Below are positions 1 through 9,183 of a DNA stretch of 64,000 nucleotides, piece after piece. The first letter of the stretch is position 1, and every line of letters begins with the position of its first letter. Source of the stretch: Salinisphaera sp. G21_0 (GTDB taxonomy: Bacteria > Pseudomonadota > Gammaproteobacteria > Pseudomonadales > Endozoicomonadaceae); assembly GCF_017744115.1 (NCBI RefSeq), contig NZ_JAGHQW010000020.1:1-64000 (forward strand). The letters are read 5' to 3'. Both the position numbers and the translations under genes were made by a program. A model generated the notes under the pieces. It was not told the DNA's origin. It did no database searches and was given only the letters and a program-made list of their open reading frames with translations.

Positions 1-504
1 CCAGTGCCCGTTGTTGTCTGTTCAATCTGGCGACCTGCCATGCTCCGCTTTCTTTTGCGTTTGCGGCTGGTTGACGGCTCGTCTCTTCCAGCTTCAGTGG
101 ATGTTAACCGGGATACAGTATCTGCGGCTGCTGAGGAGGAAGGTGACTGCATGGTTTGTTTGGAGGTCCTCCCTGTTTCCAATTGGAGAATCGTTTGGGA
201 ATGACAACGATAGAGTACGACCTTGTCAGCCCGGTAAAGTTCCAGGCAACCGGTATCAGAGAAGCCTGACCTGTTTTGTCAGGCAGCCTGGCTGTGGGGT
301 GTGTTACTGGATAGCGCACCGCTGCAGCTACTCCAATACACGTCAACTGCCACAGCCTGAAAACTGACGTATTCATAATTTCTGAAAACATAAGAGATCC
401 AGCAGCTTTCACTGCTAAGAAAAATCACTATCACCACCCTGAAAATTCTGACACCCTGAGCCCTTGAAAATCAATGCCTGAGACCCAAGATTCCTGCATC
501 CCGG
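1..504. other. No supported gene at the left edge
   Basis: Several short overlapping open frames exist on both strands (for example plus 2-367 and minus 104-412), but none shows a recognisable motif, ribosome binding site or consistent coding character. It may contain gene debris upstream of the transposase relic. Confidence 0.4.
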
Positions 505-1430
505 AGCAATGGCCGCCCGGGAATGAGCTTATGGAGCATACTGGTCTTTGGTACGCTCAGACTGGTGACGAACTGTGATTATGACCGGCTTCAGGAACTC
601 GCTAACGAGCATGGCACTTTACGAAAGATGCCTGGTCACGGGCCTTACTGCACACACTCTTATCATATTCAGACACTTCAGGATAATATCAGCCTGTTCA
701 CGCCGGAGATATTGGACCATGTGAACCTTCTGGTCGTTGTCGCAGGCCATGAACTGGTAAAAAAAGATGAACCGCTATGTTGCCGTGCCGATTCGTTCGT
801 CGGCAAAACCGACATCCACTTCCCCACAGACATCAGTTTACTGAGCGACGCATGCCGTAAAACGGTGGAGTTTGCGGCTGTTCTCGCCCAGCAGTATCGC
901 CTTACCGGATGGCAGCAACTGAGTACTTAAAAAAACAACACAGGAAACGCTATCACACGGCACGTAACCTGAAGCATTCAACGATCGACTGTGAGACCAG
1001 GAAGAGCCAGCGGCAGCATGATATTGAGCTGGCTCATCTTGAGTACATAAAATACAGTCTCAGGATTATCCATAAAGCTGAAGACACCCTGCTTGAACTG
1101 ACCGCGCTGCATGCGGCTGAGCCAAAGCTGGAGGATCTCAAATATTACAGGATCAGTTCGGTTTTACCCTCCATCATCTTGTCATGGAAAAGCAAACAGA
1201 CGACCAGGTTACTGTTTCCATAGCAAAAGGGGCGAAGAAACGCTTTCCTGCACTGAATCAAGTCAGTTATGACAAAGGATTCTGGAGTCCGGGAAATCTT
1301 GAACAGCTCGAAGCTATTTTGGAGCGACCCATTCTGCCCAAAAAAGGCAAGCTCTCAGCAAAGGATAAAGGTGCTACTTTTTACGATCATGCAGGTCATG
1401 AGGCTTTTGCACGGATATCGGATTAGAAAT
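505..1430 (+). pseudogene. Decayed ISNCY-family transposase
   Basis: Remnant of a DDE-type transposase that reads in three successive frames. The first frame (about 505-930) carries GRPGMSLW, then TLRLVTNCDYDRLQELANEH and VVAGHELVKK followed by FPTDI. The second (909 to about 1150) continues with a basic, helical stretch (QHRKRY, LKHSTID). The third (about 1155-1426) carries DQFGFTLHHLVMEKQTDDQ, then YDKGF and LPKKGKLS. These blocks occur in this order in ISNCY-type transposases as I remember the family. The two frame changes and the absence of the C-terminal catalytic part mean it cannot make an active enzyme. I could not find terminal inverted repeats, so the element ends are undefined. Confidence 0.72.
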
Positions 1431-1622
1431 TCGACTGCTTTACAAACAAATGTTAAAAATGTAGGCGATACGCTGAGATTGTTGTACAAAATCTATCCGA
1501 TATCAGCAGCGTGTCAAAACTGACAGCTAGATTAGATGGGTTTTCTGACAGGCACTCGCTAGTTGTTGACGATAATCACGCAGTGCGGACAAAACCGTGA
1601 GCCGACAAAGAGATGACGTTCC

Positions 1623-4600
1623 TTATTCAGGATGCAGCATCGCAAGTAGTGCTTTGATAAATTCCTTTCTCTTGATCTCGAAATCATTAACATGCGCAGT
1701 GGTGGATAGCCAGTTGTTCACTCTGAGTTCAAAGTCATTTCGGCAAATATGGTTGGTCAATTTGATTTTAAGATTCTCAGTAAGAGCATGGAGGCGTTGT
1801 TGTTCGCGAAATTGTTCGGTCTGACAGTCAGGTTTTACGGGGTTGCCGTCAACGTGCAAAGCGATAAACTGGTCGGCTTTATGCAAGGTAAGCAGGGCGC
1901 GCATAAGCAAACCGTAAATACGTTCATCGGCGTTTTGAGGTGAATTAAAAAGAATAGTTCGTGGTATATGAAATACCGCTTCTTTTTGCAACTGCCCGGT
2001 CAAAGAATCAAGGTTTTCAGTGAGGTATTCCAGGGTATCGTTCAGTAACCGGATTTCTTCAGCAAACGACAAACACATTACCGGCCTTTCAACGCCGGGA
2101 ACGTGAATGGCCAATTCTGCGGTATTTCTACGGGCTGCCCTGGCATCAATATTGACCTGAAGCCCCATTGTTTTCACCCCCAAATCACCCTCTTTAAGCT
2201 GAATATTGTAGGCGCTTGGCAGTTTAATCGCCCGGCATCCCGGGATAGGTCCGATGGTGACGCTTTTGGGGATTTCTGAGTCCATGTCGCTGTTAAGAGT
2301 CTGCATCTTTTTAACGAGTCTTCTGGCCGACTCTTTGCCCGTGCAGATAATGTCAATATCATTGAATGATGAGCAGAGGTTCTGTAAAAAACGGGCGTAT
2401 GAGCCGGTAATCAGAATTTGGGGATTGCTATAAAGACCATTGATTTCCTGAATAACCTCCAGTGCTTTCAATGTTAATGCATTTAACCGCGTAACCGAAC
2501 TGACCAAACCTGGCCTGCTTGACCATTGCTTCACCGTTTGCACTACATAGGCGATAGCTGTCTGAGAGGTGAACGTATTGTCTGTTTTATCCCGGCGTTC
2601 ACTGCCCGAACTGGCGGCGGATACCGCTACCGATGTTGTTCTTCGGCCAGAATTCTCTACACCGGGGGGGACGTGGGGGAGTTGTTCTTTATGGTCATGC
2701 CTGGCAGTATTTGCACGATTGGCTGAATGCCTGATGCCATCACCGGGAACGGCGCTTTCCCGTTGAAACAGTAACTCATCCATTATGTTGGCTTCGCAGC
2801 TGTAACGTTCAAACCAGCAGCCCAGGGCGTGGCGCAGCTTGCTTCCTTCAGGAAAACTCTGAAGACTCTCCAGAACCTGATACCTGTGGATTTGTCGTCC
2901 ATTAATAGATTGGCGGGCAATATGGCATTGTGCCAGGAAGAAGAAATGCAGTCGTGAGTTCTGAAATGAGCGCCTCAGTCTTTTGATGGATTGCAATACC
3001 TGTTCTGCTGATACTCTCTGATGATTTATTGGCAGCCCATGATGAATAGCCATACATTGCAACATACATTGCAACCGGTGTTGCTCATCGTCTTTGGTCG
3101 GCACATGGTTTAAGATTTGCCAGGCTTCTTGCAGTAAGTCCTGCGCGTCGTTGGTTTCATCATAACACTGAGACTGTTTCAGTCTTTGCATCAGATACCT
3201 GGCTTTCCTTGAAGAGTGATCCCCGGATGCTTCATTAAATGCTGCTAATACGTCCTTGTTATCCAGATAGTTGCCATTCAATTCTGTTGCATTCAATGCC
3301 AGCTTGGAGTAAAAAATCGCTTTTTCGAGCAGCCAGCCACCCCGTTCATAACCCTTAATGACTGCATCCGGTTTGACCTGCTGACCATTCAGCGCCAGGC
3401 CCCTCAGGAAACATTCCGCCTTGAAGCGTGCTATCCCCAGTTTTCCTTTCGGGCTCTCCGGGAAATCCTTGACCACCGCCTCCGGTGTGACCTGTTGACC
3501 ATTCAATGGCAGGCCTTTCAGGCAACATTGCTCCTTAAAACGTGCTATGCCCAGTTTGCCTTGCTGGCTATCCGGGAACTCCTTAACTACCTCATCCGGT
3601 GTGACTTGCAGGCCATTTAACAGCAGGCCTTTCAGGCAGCATTCTGCTTTGAAGTGTGCTTTCCCCAGTCTGCCTTCTGAATTATCCGGGAAATCCCTGA
3701 CCACCATATCCGGTATTATTTGCTGGGCATTCAACGGCAGGCCCTTCAGGCAACATTCCGCTTTGAAGCGTGCTACCGCCACTTTGCCCTCAGGGCTTTC
3801 CGGGAAATCCTTAACCACTGCGTCCGATGTCACCAGCTGGCCATTCAATGGCAGCCCCCTCAGACAACATTGCGCTTTAAAGTGCCCCAGCTCCAGTGCT
3901 GCTTTGGCTGCCTGATAATCCTCCACCACCTTATCCGGTATGATCTGCTGGCAGTTTAATGGCAGGCCCCTCAGGCAATATTCTGCTTTGAATCGCACTA
4001 TCCCCAGTCTGCCTTCCGGACTGTCCGGGAAATCCTTTAGCACCGCCTCCGGTGTGACCCGCTGGCCATTCAGCGTCAAGCCTTTCAGGCAACATTCCGC
4101 TTTGAAGCGCGCTATCGCCATTCTGGCTTCCGGACTGTCCGGAAAATCCTTTAGCACCGCCTCCGGTGTGACCCGCTTGCCATTCAACGTCAAGCCTTTC
4201 AGGCAACATTGTTCCTTAAAGCGCGCCAACTCGATGGTTGCTTTGGCGGCCTGAAAACCCCTGACCACCACATCCGGTGTGACCAGCTGGCCGTTCAACA
4301 GCAAACCTCTCAGGCAACATTCCGCTTTGAAACGCACTGGCTCCAGTGTTGCTCTGGCGACCTGATACCCCTTAACCACCGCATCCGGTGCAACCTGCTG
4401 GTCATTCAACGAGAGGCCCCGAAGGCAACATTGTTCCTTAAAGCGGGCTATTCCCAGTGTGCCCTCTTGATTATCCGGGTAAGCCTTAATTACTTCGTCC
4501 GGTTTGATCAGTCGGCCATTCAACGTCAGGCCCCTGAGACAACATTCTGCCTTGAAGCGCGCAATCCCCAGTTGTCCTTCCGGACTGTTCGGGAAATCAT

Positions 4601-5186
4601 TAACCACCGCACCCGGTGTGACCAGCTGGCCTTTTAACCGCAGGCCTCTCAGGCAGCATTGTTCCTTAAAGCGCGCTATCCCCAGTTTGTCTTTCGGGCT
4701 CGTCGCAAAATGCTTAACTACTTCGTCCGGTGTGACCTGCCCACCATTCAAAAGCAGGCCCCTAAGGCAACATTCTGCTTTGAAACGCGCCAGCTCCAGT
4801 GTTGCCCTGGTGGCCTGAAAGCCTTTAACTACTTCCTCCGGTGTGACCTTCTGGCCATGCAGCGGCATACTCTTCAGGCAACATTCTTCCTTAAAGCGTA
4901 GGATTGCCAGCTGGTATTTTTTATTTTGATACGGCTCCCGGTTGAATTCTTGAATGACCTGATCCGGTGTCACTTTTCTATTGCCATGAAGAATGTTTTG
5001 TAAGCAGAGCTTTTGCAGGAAGAAGCCACTACGCAGAGACGATTTATCCATCCCATAGGCTCTCAGTACATCAGCTGATGTGACTTTACGTCCATGTAAT
5101 GGTTTTTTTTCCCAAAAGGCATCCTCAACAAATTTGCCATCATTCAGTGAGCGAGCTGTGCCTTTAAACGACGGACGGTTTAACAC
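1623..5186 (-). CDS. Large 38-residue-repeat protein with C-terminal nucleotidyltransferase-like domain
   Basis: Protein of 1187 residues from a GTG start. Residues from about 90 to 620 are about 14 well-kept tandem units of 37-38 residues, with weaker units on both sides. Each unit opens with RFKAECCL or RFKEQCCL, continues with a GLxLNGQ turn and a VTPDxVVK helix, and usually closes with DFPDSPEGKLGIA. After a Ser/Arg-rich linker the C-terminal third has a polymerase-beta-type nucleotidyltransferase signature: G928-S929, then D943-I-D945, with a candidate third carboxylate at D1014 in VNIDAR. Whether it transfers nucleotides is inference. The frame stays open upstream to about 5346 and reads Ser/Pro/Gly-rich there without an ATG, so the true start may lie further up. 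It is a tandem paralogue of the F-box-like gene upstream. Probably a host-directed effector; no secretion signal is evident. Confidence 0.85.
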   Translation of the reverse strand: MLNRPSFKGTARSLNDGKFVEDAFWEKKPLHGRKVTSADVLRAYGMDKSSLRSGFFLQKLCLQNILHGNRKVTPDQVIQEFNREPYQNKKYQLAILRFKEECCLKSMPLHGQKVTPEEVVKGFQATRATLELARFKAECCLRGLLLNGGQVTPDEVVKHFATSPKDKLGIARFKEQCCLRGLRLKGQLVTPGAVVNDFPNSPEGQLGIARFKAECCLRGLTLNGRLIKPDEVIKAYPDNQEGTLGIARFKEQCCLRGLSLNDQQVAPDAVVKGYQVARATLEPVRFKAECCLRGLLLNGQLVTPDVVVRGFQAAKATIELARFKEQCCLKGLTLNGKRVTPEAVLKDFPDSPEARMAIARFKAECCLKGLTLNGQRVTPEAVLKDFPDSPEGRLGIVRFKAEYCLRGLPLNCQQIIPDKVVEDYQAAKAALELGHFKAQCCLRGLPLNGQLVTSDAVVKDFPESPEGKVAVARFKAECCLKGLPLNAQQIIPDMVVRDFPDNSEGRLGKAHFKAECCLKGLLLNGLQVTPDEVVKEFPDSQQGKLGIARFKEQCCLKGLPLNGQQVTPEAVVKDFPESPKGKLGIARFKAECFLRGLALNGQQVKPDAVIKGYERGGWLLEKAIFYSKLALNATELNGNYLDNKDVLAAFNEASGDHSSRKARYLMQRLKQSQCYDETNDAQDLLQEAWQILNHVPTKDDEQHRLQCMLQCMAIHHGLPINHQRVSAEQVLQSIKRLRRSFQNSRLHFFFLAQCHIARQSINGRQIHRYQVLESLQSFPEGSKLRHALGCWFERYSCEANIMDELLFQRESAVPGDGIRHSANRANTARHDHKEQLPHVPPGVENSGRRTTSVAVSAASSGSERRDKTDNTFTSQTAIAYVVQTVKQWSSRPGLVSSVTRLNALTLKALEVIQEINGLYSNPQILITGSYARFLQNLCSSFNDIDIICTGKESARRLVKKMQTLNSDMDSEIPKSVTIGPIPGCRAIKLPSAYNIQLKEGDLGVKTMGLQVNIDARAARRNTAELAIHVPGVERPVMCLSFAEEIRLLNDTLEYLTENLDSLTGQLQKEAVFHIPRTILFNSPQNADERIYGLLMRALLTLHKADQFIALHVDGNPVKPDCQTEQFREQQRLHALTENLKIKLTNHICRNDFELRVNNWLSTTAHVNDFEIKRKEFIKALLAMLHPE

Positions 5187-5442
5187 TCTTTTACCGCTAA
5201 ATGTACTTCCAGAGTGCGGAGAACTCCCGCTTGAAGCAGGTTTTTGGCCAACCTGGCCAGCAGGCTTTGGGTAGGGGGAGGCGGATGTGATTGCTTTCAG
5301 AATAAAACCCTGCGCACTTGGAATATAAATACCGCAGTTTGACCTTCAAATGATTATCAGGTTCAAAATTTCAGGATCAAGACTTAAGAGTCCTGATTTT
5401 GGAGGAGACGCAGCAGAAGTTAAAAACTGTCGCTTAATAAAA

Positions 5443-6834
5443 TTATGCAAGATGATCGTCGTTCAACTGACTTTTCTTCCACTTCAGTCGAGTATAAAAA
5501 TCGTCTCTTTCTGCCAACCAGCCGCCACGCTCATAGTCCCTGCCAACCTCATCTGCTGAGACCGCCTGGTGATTCAGTGGCAGGCCGTTCAGGCAGCATT
5601 CCGCTTTGAAACGCACCAGCGGCAGTGTTGCTTTAGCTGCCTGATAATCCTTAACCACCTCATCCCGCGTGATCCTGTGGCCTAACACCCGCGGGATCCT
5701 CAGGCAACATGCCGCTTTGAAGTGCGCCATCTCAAGTTTGCCTCCCGGGCTATCCGGAAAAGCTCTAAGCACATCTTCCTGTGTGATCAGTTGGCCTTTC
5801 CACGGCAGGCGCCTCAGGCAACACTGTCCTAAGAAGCGCGCTATCTCCAGTTTGCCTCCCGGACTATGCCGGAAAGCCTGAACCACTACTTTGGGTAAGA
5901 TCGGATTGCCCAATGGCAGGCGTCTAAAGCAACATTCCCGCTTAAAGAACGCCATCTCCAGTTTGCCTTTCGGAGTATCCGGGAAAGTCTCAAGCACAGC
6001 TTTCGGTGTGACCTGCATGCCATGCAGCGGCAGTCCCATCAGGTAACATTGTGCTTTGAAGATGGCCATCTCAAGTTTGCCTTCCGGACTATCCGGGAAA
6101 GCCTCGACCACAGCTTCCGGTGAAACCTGCTGGCCATGCAGCAGCAGTTCCCTCAGGCAACATTGTGCTTTGAAGATCGCCATCTCAAGTCTGCCTTTCG
6201 GAGTATCCGGGAAAGCTTCGACCACAGCTTCCGTTGAGACATTCTGGCCATGCAACGGCATTTTCCTCAGGCAACATTGCGCTTTGAAGAACGATAACCT
6301 CTCTTTGCCTTCCGGGCTATCCGGGAACGCCTCTACCACAGCTTCCGTTGAGACCTTCTGGTTATTCAACGGTATGCCCCTGATGCAACAATTCGCTTTG
6401 AAGCGCGCTATCCCCAGTCTGCTTTCCGGACTGTCCGGGAAAGCATTAACCACTTCATCCGGTGTGAGCTGAAGGTCATTCCATAGCAGCCCCCTCAGGT
6501 AACATTCCGCTTTTTTGTCCGCTCTTTCAAAAAGCAACAATGCCATGCTTTTATCGCTGACCAACATTTTTTTAATGACATAATCTGATCGAAGGCATGA
6601 CACATGACGTGTATGGGTCGCACTGAAATGAACAAAATCAAAAAAAGACAGATTACTGGCAATGAGTTCCAGTAGTTCATCAGGAAGTTTGTTCAAATAA
6701 CAGTTATCAGGTTGGCGATGTACTTTTTTTACGGTTCTGATACCAAAAAGCGCGAATGGAATTAATGAGTCAGGGGTTTGGGGATCAAGAATAAACGACA
6801 TTACTCGGGGTGACACAGCAGTGGCTGGAAACAT
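5443..6834 (-). CDS. F-box-like protein with nine 38-residue repeats
   Basis: Protein of 463 residues. Residues 48-90 begin NKLPDELLELIASNL and continue FFDFVHFSATHTRHV, the LPxELLxxIxxxL pattern and spacing of an F-box, the motif by which eukaryotic SCF ubiquitin ligases recruit substrates through Skp1. From about residue 95 follow nine 37-38-residue units (FKAQCCLR, then LHGQxVSxEAVVEAFPD), the same family as in the larger gene downstream; they would be the substrate-binding part by analogy with leucine-rich or WD F-box proteins. The C-terminal unit ends in a YERGGWLAE block also found at the end of the repeats in the neighbour. Bacterial F-box proteins are known as secreted effectors (Legionella, Agrobacterium); that role here is inference. 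The start could also be the ATG at 6801. Confidence 0.82.
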   Translation of the reverse strand: MFPATAVSPRVMSFILDPQTPDSLIPFALFGIRTVKKVHRQPDNCYLNKLPDELLELIASNLSFFDFVHFSATHTRHVSCLRSDYVIKKMLVSDKSMALLLFERADKKAECYLRGLLWNDLQLTPDEVVNAFPDSPESRLGIARFKANCCIRGIPLNNQKVSTEAVVEAFPDSPEGKERLSFFKAQCCLRKMPLHGQNVSTEAVVEAFPDTPKGRLEMAIFKAQCCLRELLLHGQQVSPEAVVEAFPDSPEGKLEMAIFKAQCYLMGLPLHGMQVTPKAVLETFPDTPKGKLEMAFFKRECCFRRLPLGNPILPKVVVQAFRHSPGGKLEIARFLGQCCLRRLPWKGQLITQEDVLRAFPDSPGGKLEMAHFKAACCLRIPRVLGHRITRDEVVKDYQAAKATLPLVRFKAECCLNGLPLNHQAVSADEVGRDYERGGWLAERDDFYTRLKWKKSQLNDDHLA

Positions 6835-7106
6835 AATATAGGTCCTTGTACACCTTTTTTTCTATGAGCCCGGGGTCTGAAAAAAGTTCCGCGTGCGGCA
6901 ATGACCTGCCTGATTCGAGTAAAAAATCATTTTGCTGGCCGGGTGTACTTACAGTAATTCAGGCCATGGCCAGCACCAACAATATACTTAAAATATGGCT
7001 ATCCGGACTCAGGAATTCGTCAGGGGAGCCCTGATAAACATTACTGGTCGTTTATATATCAGGGCTGCTGTAGCTGCTGTAAATGTTGCGCAGGCCCTGA
7101 AACGTT

Positions 7107-7718
7107 TCAAGGCAGGGCTGGATCAAGCTGGTTGTGGATGGTTCGGATAAATAACCTGGCATCAGTAAGCTCAAGATCAGCAAGGGACAATGCCAGGTGG
7201 TTTTTGCTGCCATCGGTTATCAATCGCAGGCCGTCAAAGTTCAGCTCACCAAGTGAGCTTGGGATCCGCAGCCGAATCAGGCCATTGTGACTGAATTCAA
7301 TCGTTGACAAATCAGGGTTGAATTCAAGTGTGTCAGCGGAGCCTGCTATCAGGAGGGGCTTGAGCAGTGTTTCCAGCGTGCTATCAATCGGCTCGGCATG
7401 TTCTTTCGCAAGCAGTGGGTAAGCCGGAGTGAGCAGAGCCATTGACAGGGAGGCGGATAAACGAAGCTGGCTCTGGCTGGAAAGTGCCCTGCGTAGTTGC
7501 CATCGTGACAGTATGCGCTGTTCAATCAGGTACTCTCCAAGCAGCTGGTCATGGCTTGCTGACCGGTGAATGGCGGCATCAAGCTGCTCTGGTGAGATAT
7601 ATCCTTTTTTTATCAGGATCTGGCCCAGCCTTGAGTTGTGATAAACTGCCTGCCGTTTTTGTTCTTCCATCATTAAGGTCCATGATCTTGCCGGGGCATT
7701 GCTTTCAATATCGGCCAA
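7107..7718 (-). CDS. MshEN/GspE N-terminal-like domain protein
   Basis: Protein of 203 residues. Residues 31-85 hold two copies of a short helical motif, LGQILIKKGYISPEQLDAAI and LGEYLIEQRILSRWQLRRAL, the pattern of the N-terminal domain of type II secretion/MshE-type ATPases that in some members binds cyclic di-GMP. No ATPase domain follows: the rest is an unrecognised, mostly beta-like region rich in Leu and Ser, so it is a stand-alone regulator or adaptor rather than a motor. It is divergent from xseB. The precise role is unknown. Confidence 0.65.
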   Translation of the reverse strand: MADIESNAPARSWTLMMEEQKRQAVYHNSRLGQILIKKGYISPEQLDAAIHRSASHDQLLGEYLIEQRILSRWQLRRALSSQSQLRLSASLSMALLTPAYPLLAKEHAEPIDSTLETLLKPLLIAGSADTLEFNPDLSTIEFSHNGLIRLRIPSSLGELNFDGLRLITDGSKNHLALSLADLELTDARLFIRTIHNQLDPALP

Positions 7719-7800
7719 CGGGATAATGGTTTGATCATTGCGGATGGTCGAAAGCGGTTGGTTAAACCAGTGCGAAAATCGTTTTCGTCAACTATTCTCG

Positions 7801-7827
7801 TCATGGCTCGTTGATAACGAGCCATGA
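7801..7827. terminator. Perfect 11-bp hairpin upstream of xseB
   Basis: Arms 7801-7811 and 7817-7827 (TCATGGCTCGT and its complement) pair perfectly around a 5-base loop. The plus-strand side is followed by ATGTTTTCTT. It sits in the divergent intergenic region just before xseB and could be a terminator, attenuator or binding site. Confidence 0.55.
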
Positions 7828-7851
7828 ATGTTTTCTTCAACAGGCTCATTC

Positions 7852-8124
7852 ATGTCAAAAAATACGGTGGATACTGAGAGCTTTGCCTTTGAGCAGTCTT
7901 TGGCCGAGCTGGAGACATTGGTCCAGAAAATGGAGTCCGGCGATTTGAGCCTGGAAGAATCCCTGAAAGCCTTTGAGCAGGGCATTAAACTGACCCGTGG
8001 CTGCCAGAAAGCATTGACCGATGCTGAGCAGAAAGTTCAACAGTTGCTTGCGCAAAATGGTGAACTGACCACAGAGCCATTTGCTGCTGACGGTGCAGAG
8101 CCTTCAGCAGATAGAGGACTGTGA
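7852..8124 (+). CDS. xseB: Exodeoxyribonuclease VII small subunit
   Basis: Small subunit of exonuclease VII, which with XseA degrades single-stranded DNA to oligonucleotides in the cytoplasm. The helical core [20 protein letters not shown] followed by [12 protein letters not shown] is the family signature. I use the ATG at 7852 (MSKNTV), giving 90 residues, close to the usual 75-90. An upstream in-frame ATG at 7828 directly abuts the hairpin and has a weaker site. The acidic tail overlaps the ispA start by 4 bases (ATGA-type coupling), the common xseB-ispA-dxs arrangement. Confidence 0.93.
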   Translation: MSKNTVDTESFAFEQSLAELETLVQKMESGDLSLEESLKAFEQGIKLTRGCQKALTDAEQKVQQLLAQNGELTTEPFAADGAEPSADRGL

Positions 8125-9038
8125 AGATGGCAAGCCCTGTGCCGCTTTCAAAGTTTATCGAGCAGTGTCGTTTACAGGTGGATCAAACGCTCTCTGAAGT
8201 CCTGCCTGATGACAGTAAGGTCAGCCCCCTGCTGCTGGAAGCGATGCGATACAGTGTCTTTAATGGTGGCAAAAGAGTGCGGCCAACGCTGGTTTATGCT
8301 GCCTGCCATGCTTTTGGTGGGGATGTTAAGCAGGCCAACCCTGCTGCCTGCGCTGTTGAATTAATCCATGCCTACTCACTGGTTCATGATGATTTGCCGG
8401 CAATGGATGATGATGACCTGCGCAGGGGCAAGCCAACCTGTCACAAGGCATACGATGAGGCAACTGCGATTCTGGTGGGAGACGCGCTGCAGAGTCAGGC
8501 CTTTGAGGTGTTGGGCAATGCCCGTTTATGTCCTGATTCAACCCTGACCGACAGTGTTCGATTGCAGCTGGTGACGATCCTCAGCCAGGCGTCGGGACTG
8601 GCTGGCATGGCGGGTGGTCAGGCGATGGACCAGTGTGCCGCCGGGACGGTGCTGAACCAGCAGCAGCTTGAGTTGATGCATACCCATAAAACCGGTGCTC
8701 TGATTCGGGCCAGTGTCCGTATGGGAGCATTGTGCGCCAGGCCGTTGCAGGGCGAGGAGTTGCAGTTACTGGATCATTATGCAAGAGCCATCGGCCTTGC
8801 CTTCCAGGTTCGGGACGATATTCTGGACGTGATTGCTGATACGGAGACGCTGGGCAAGCTTCAGGGAGCGGATATGGCTCTGGACAAACCTACTTATGTT
8901 TCCCTGATGGGGCTGGAGGCAGCGAAAGCTTATGCCAAAGAGCTTCACCATACTGCCATCAGCGCCCTTTCCGGATTCGACCATTGTGCTGATTTTCTTC
9001 GCCAGATTGCCGACTACATCATTCGAAGAAGCTATTAA
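8121..9038 (+). CDS. ispA: Farnesyl diphosphate synthase (geranyltranstransferase)
   Basis: Short-chain trans-prenyltransferase that condenses isopentenyl diphosphate with DMAPP and GPP to make FPP for ubiquinone, undecaprenyl and related lipids. Of 305 residues. The first aspartate-rich motif is in [20 protein letters not shown] and the second in [15 protein letters not shown] near residue 50 binds diphosphate. The ATG at 8121 overlaps the end of xseB; the next ATG (8127) is an alternative. Translationally coupled to xseB and followed 145 bases later by dxs, forming a small isoprenoid operon. Confidence 0.96.
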   Translation: MKMASPVPLSKFIEQCRLQVDQTLSEVLPDDSKVSPLLLEAMRYSVFNGGKRVRPTLVYAACHAFGGDVKQANPAACAVELIHAYSLVHDDLPAMDDDDLRRGKPTCHKAYDEATAILVGDALQSQAFEVLGNARLCPDSTLTDSVRLQLVTILSQASGLAGMAGGQAMDQCAAGTVLNQQQLELMHTHKTGALIRASVRMGALCARPLQGEELQLLDHYARAIGLAFQVRDDILDVIADTETLGKLQGADMALDKPTYVSLMGLEAAKAYAKELHHTAISALSGFDHCADFLRQIADYIIRRSY

Positions 9039-9183
9039 TGTTGTTGGTGGCTTCAGGAATCCAACCTATCTGATTTGTCAATTCTACGGGCTAGGCGGCA
9101 CAACAAGATTGTGCGATGCTATTCCAGTCAGGTTGGGTGTACAATGCCAGCCAGCGGATCATCCCAGACGTTATTACGAGCAC

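Noticed and set aside
2-367. Open frame at the left edge that might be the end of a gene
   Set aside because: Codon content is erratic, no motif was seen, and other frames on both strands look equally good.
3547-4901. Several open frames on the plus strand opposite the 38-residue repeats
   Set aside because: They are antisense shadows of the repetitive coding sequence; the regular repeat on the minus strand explains them.
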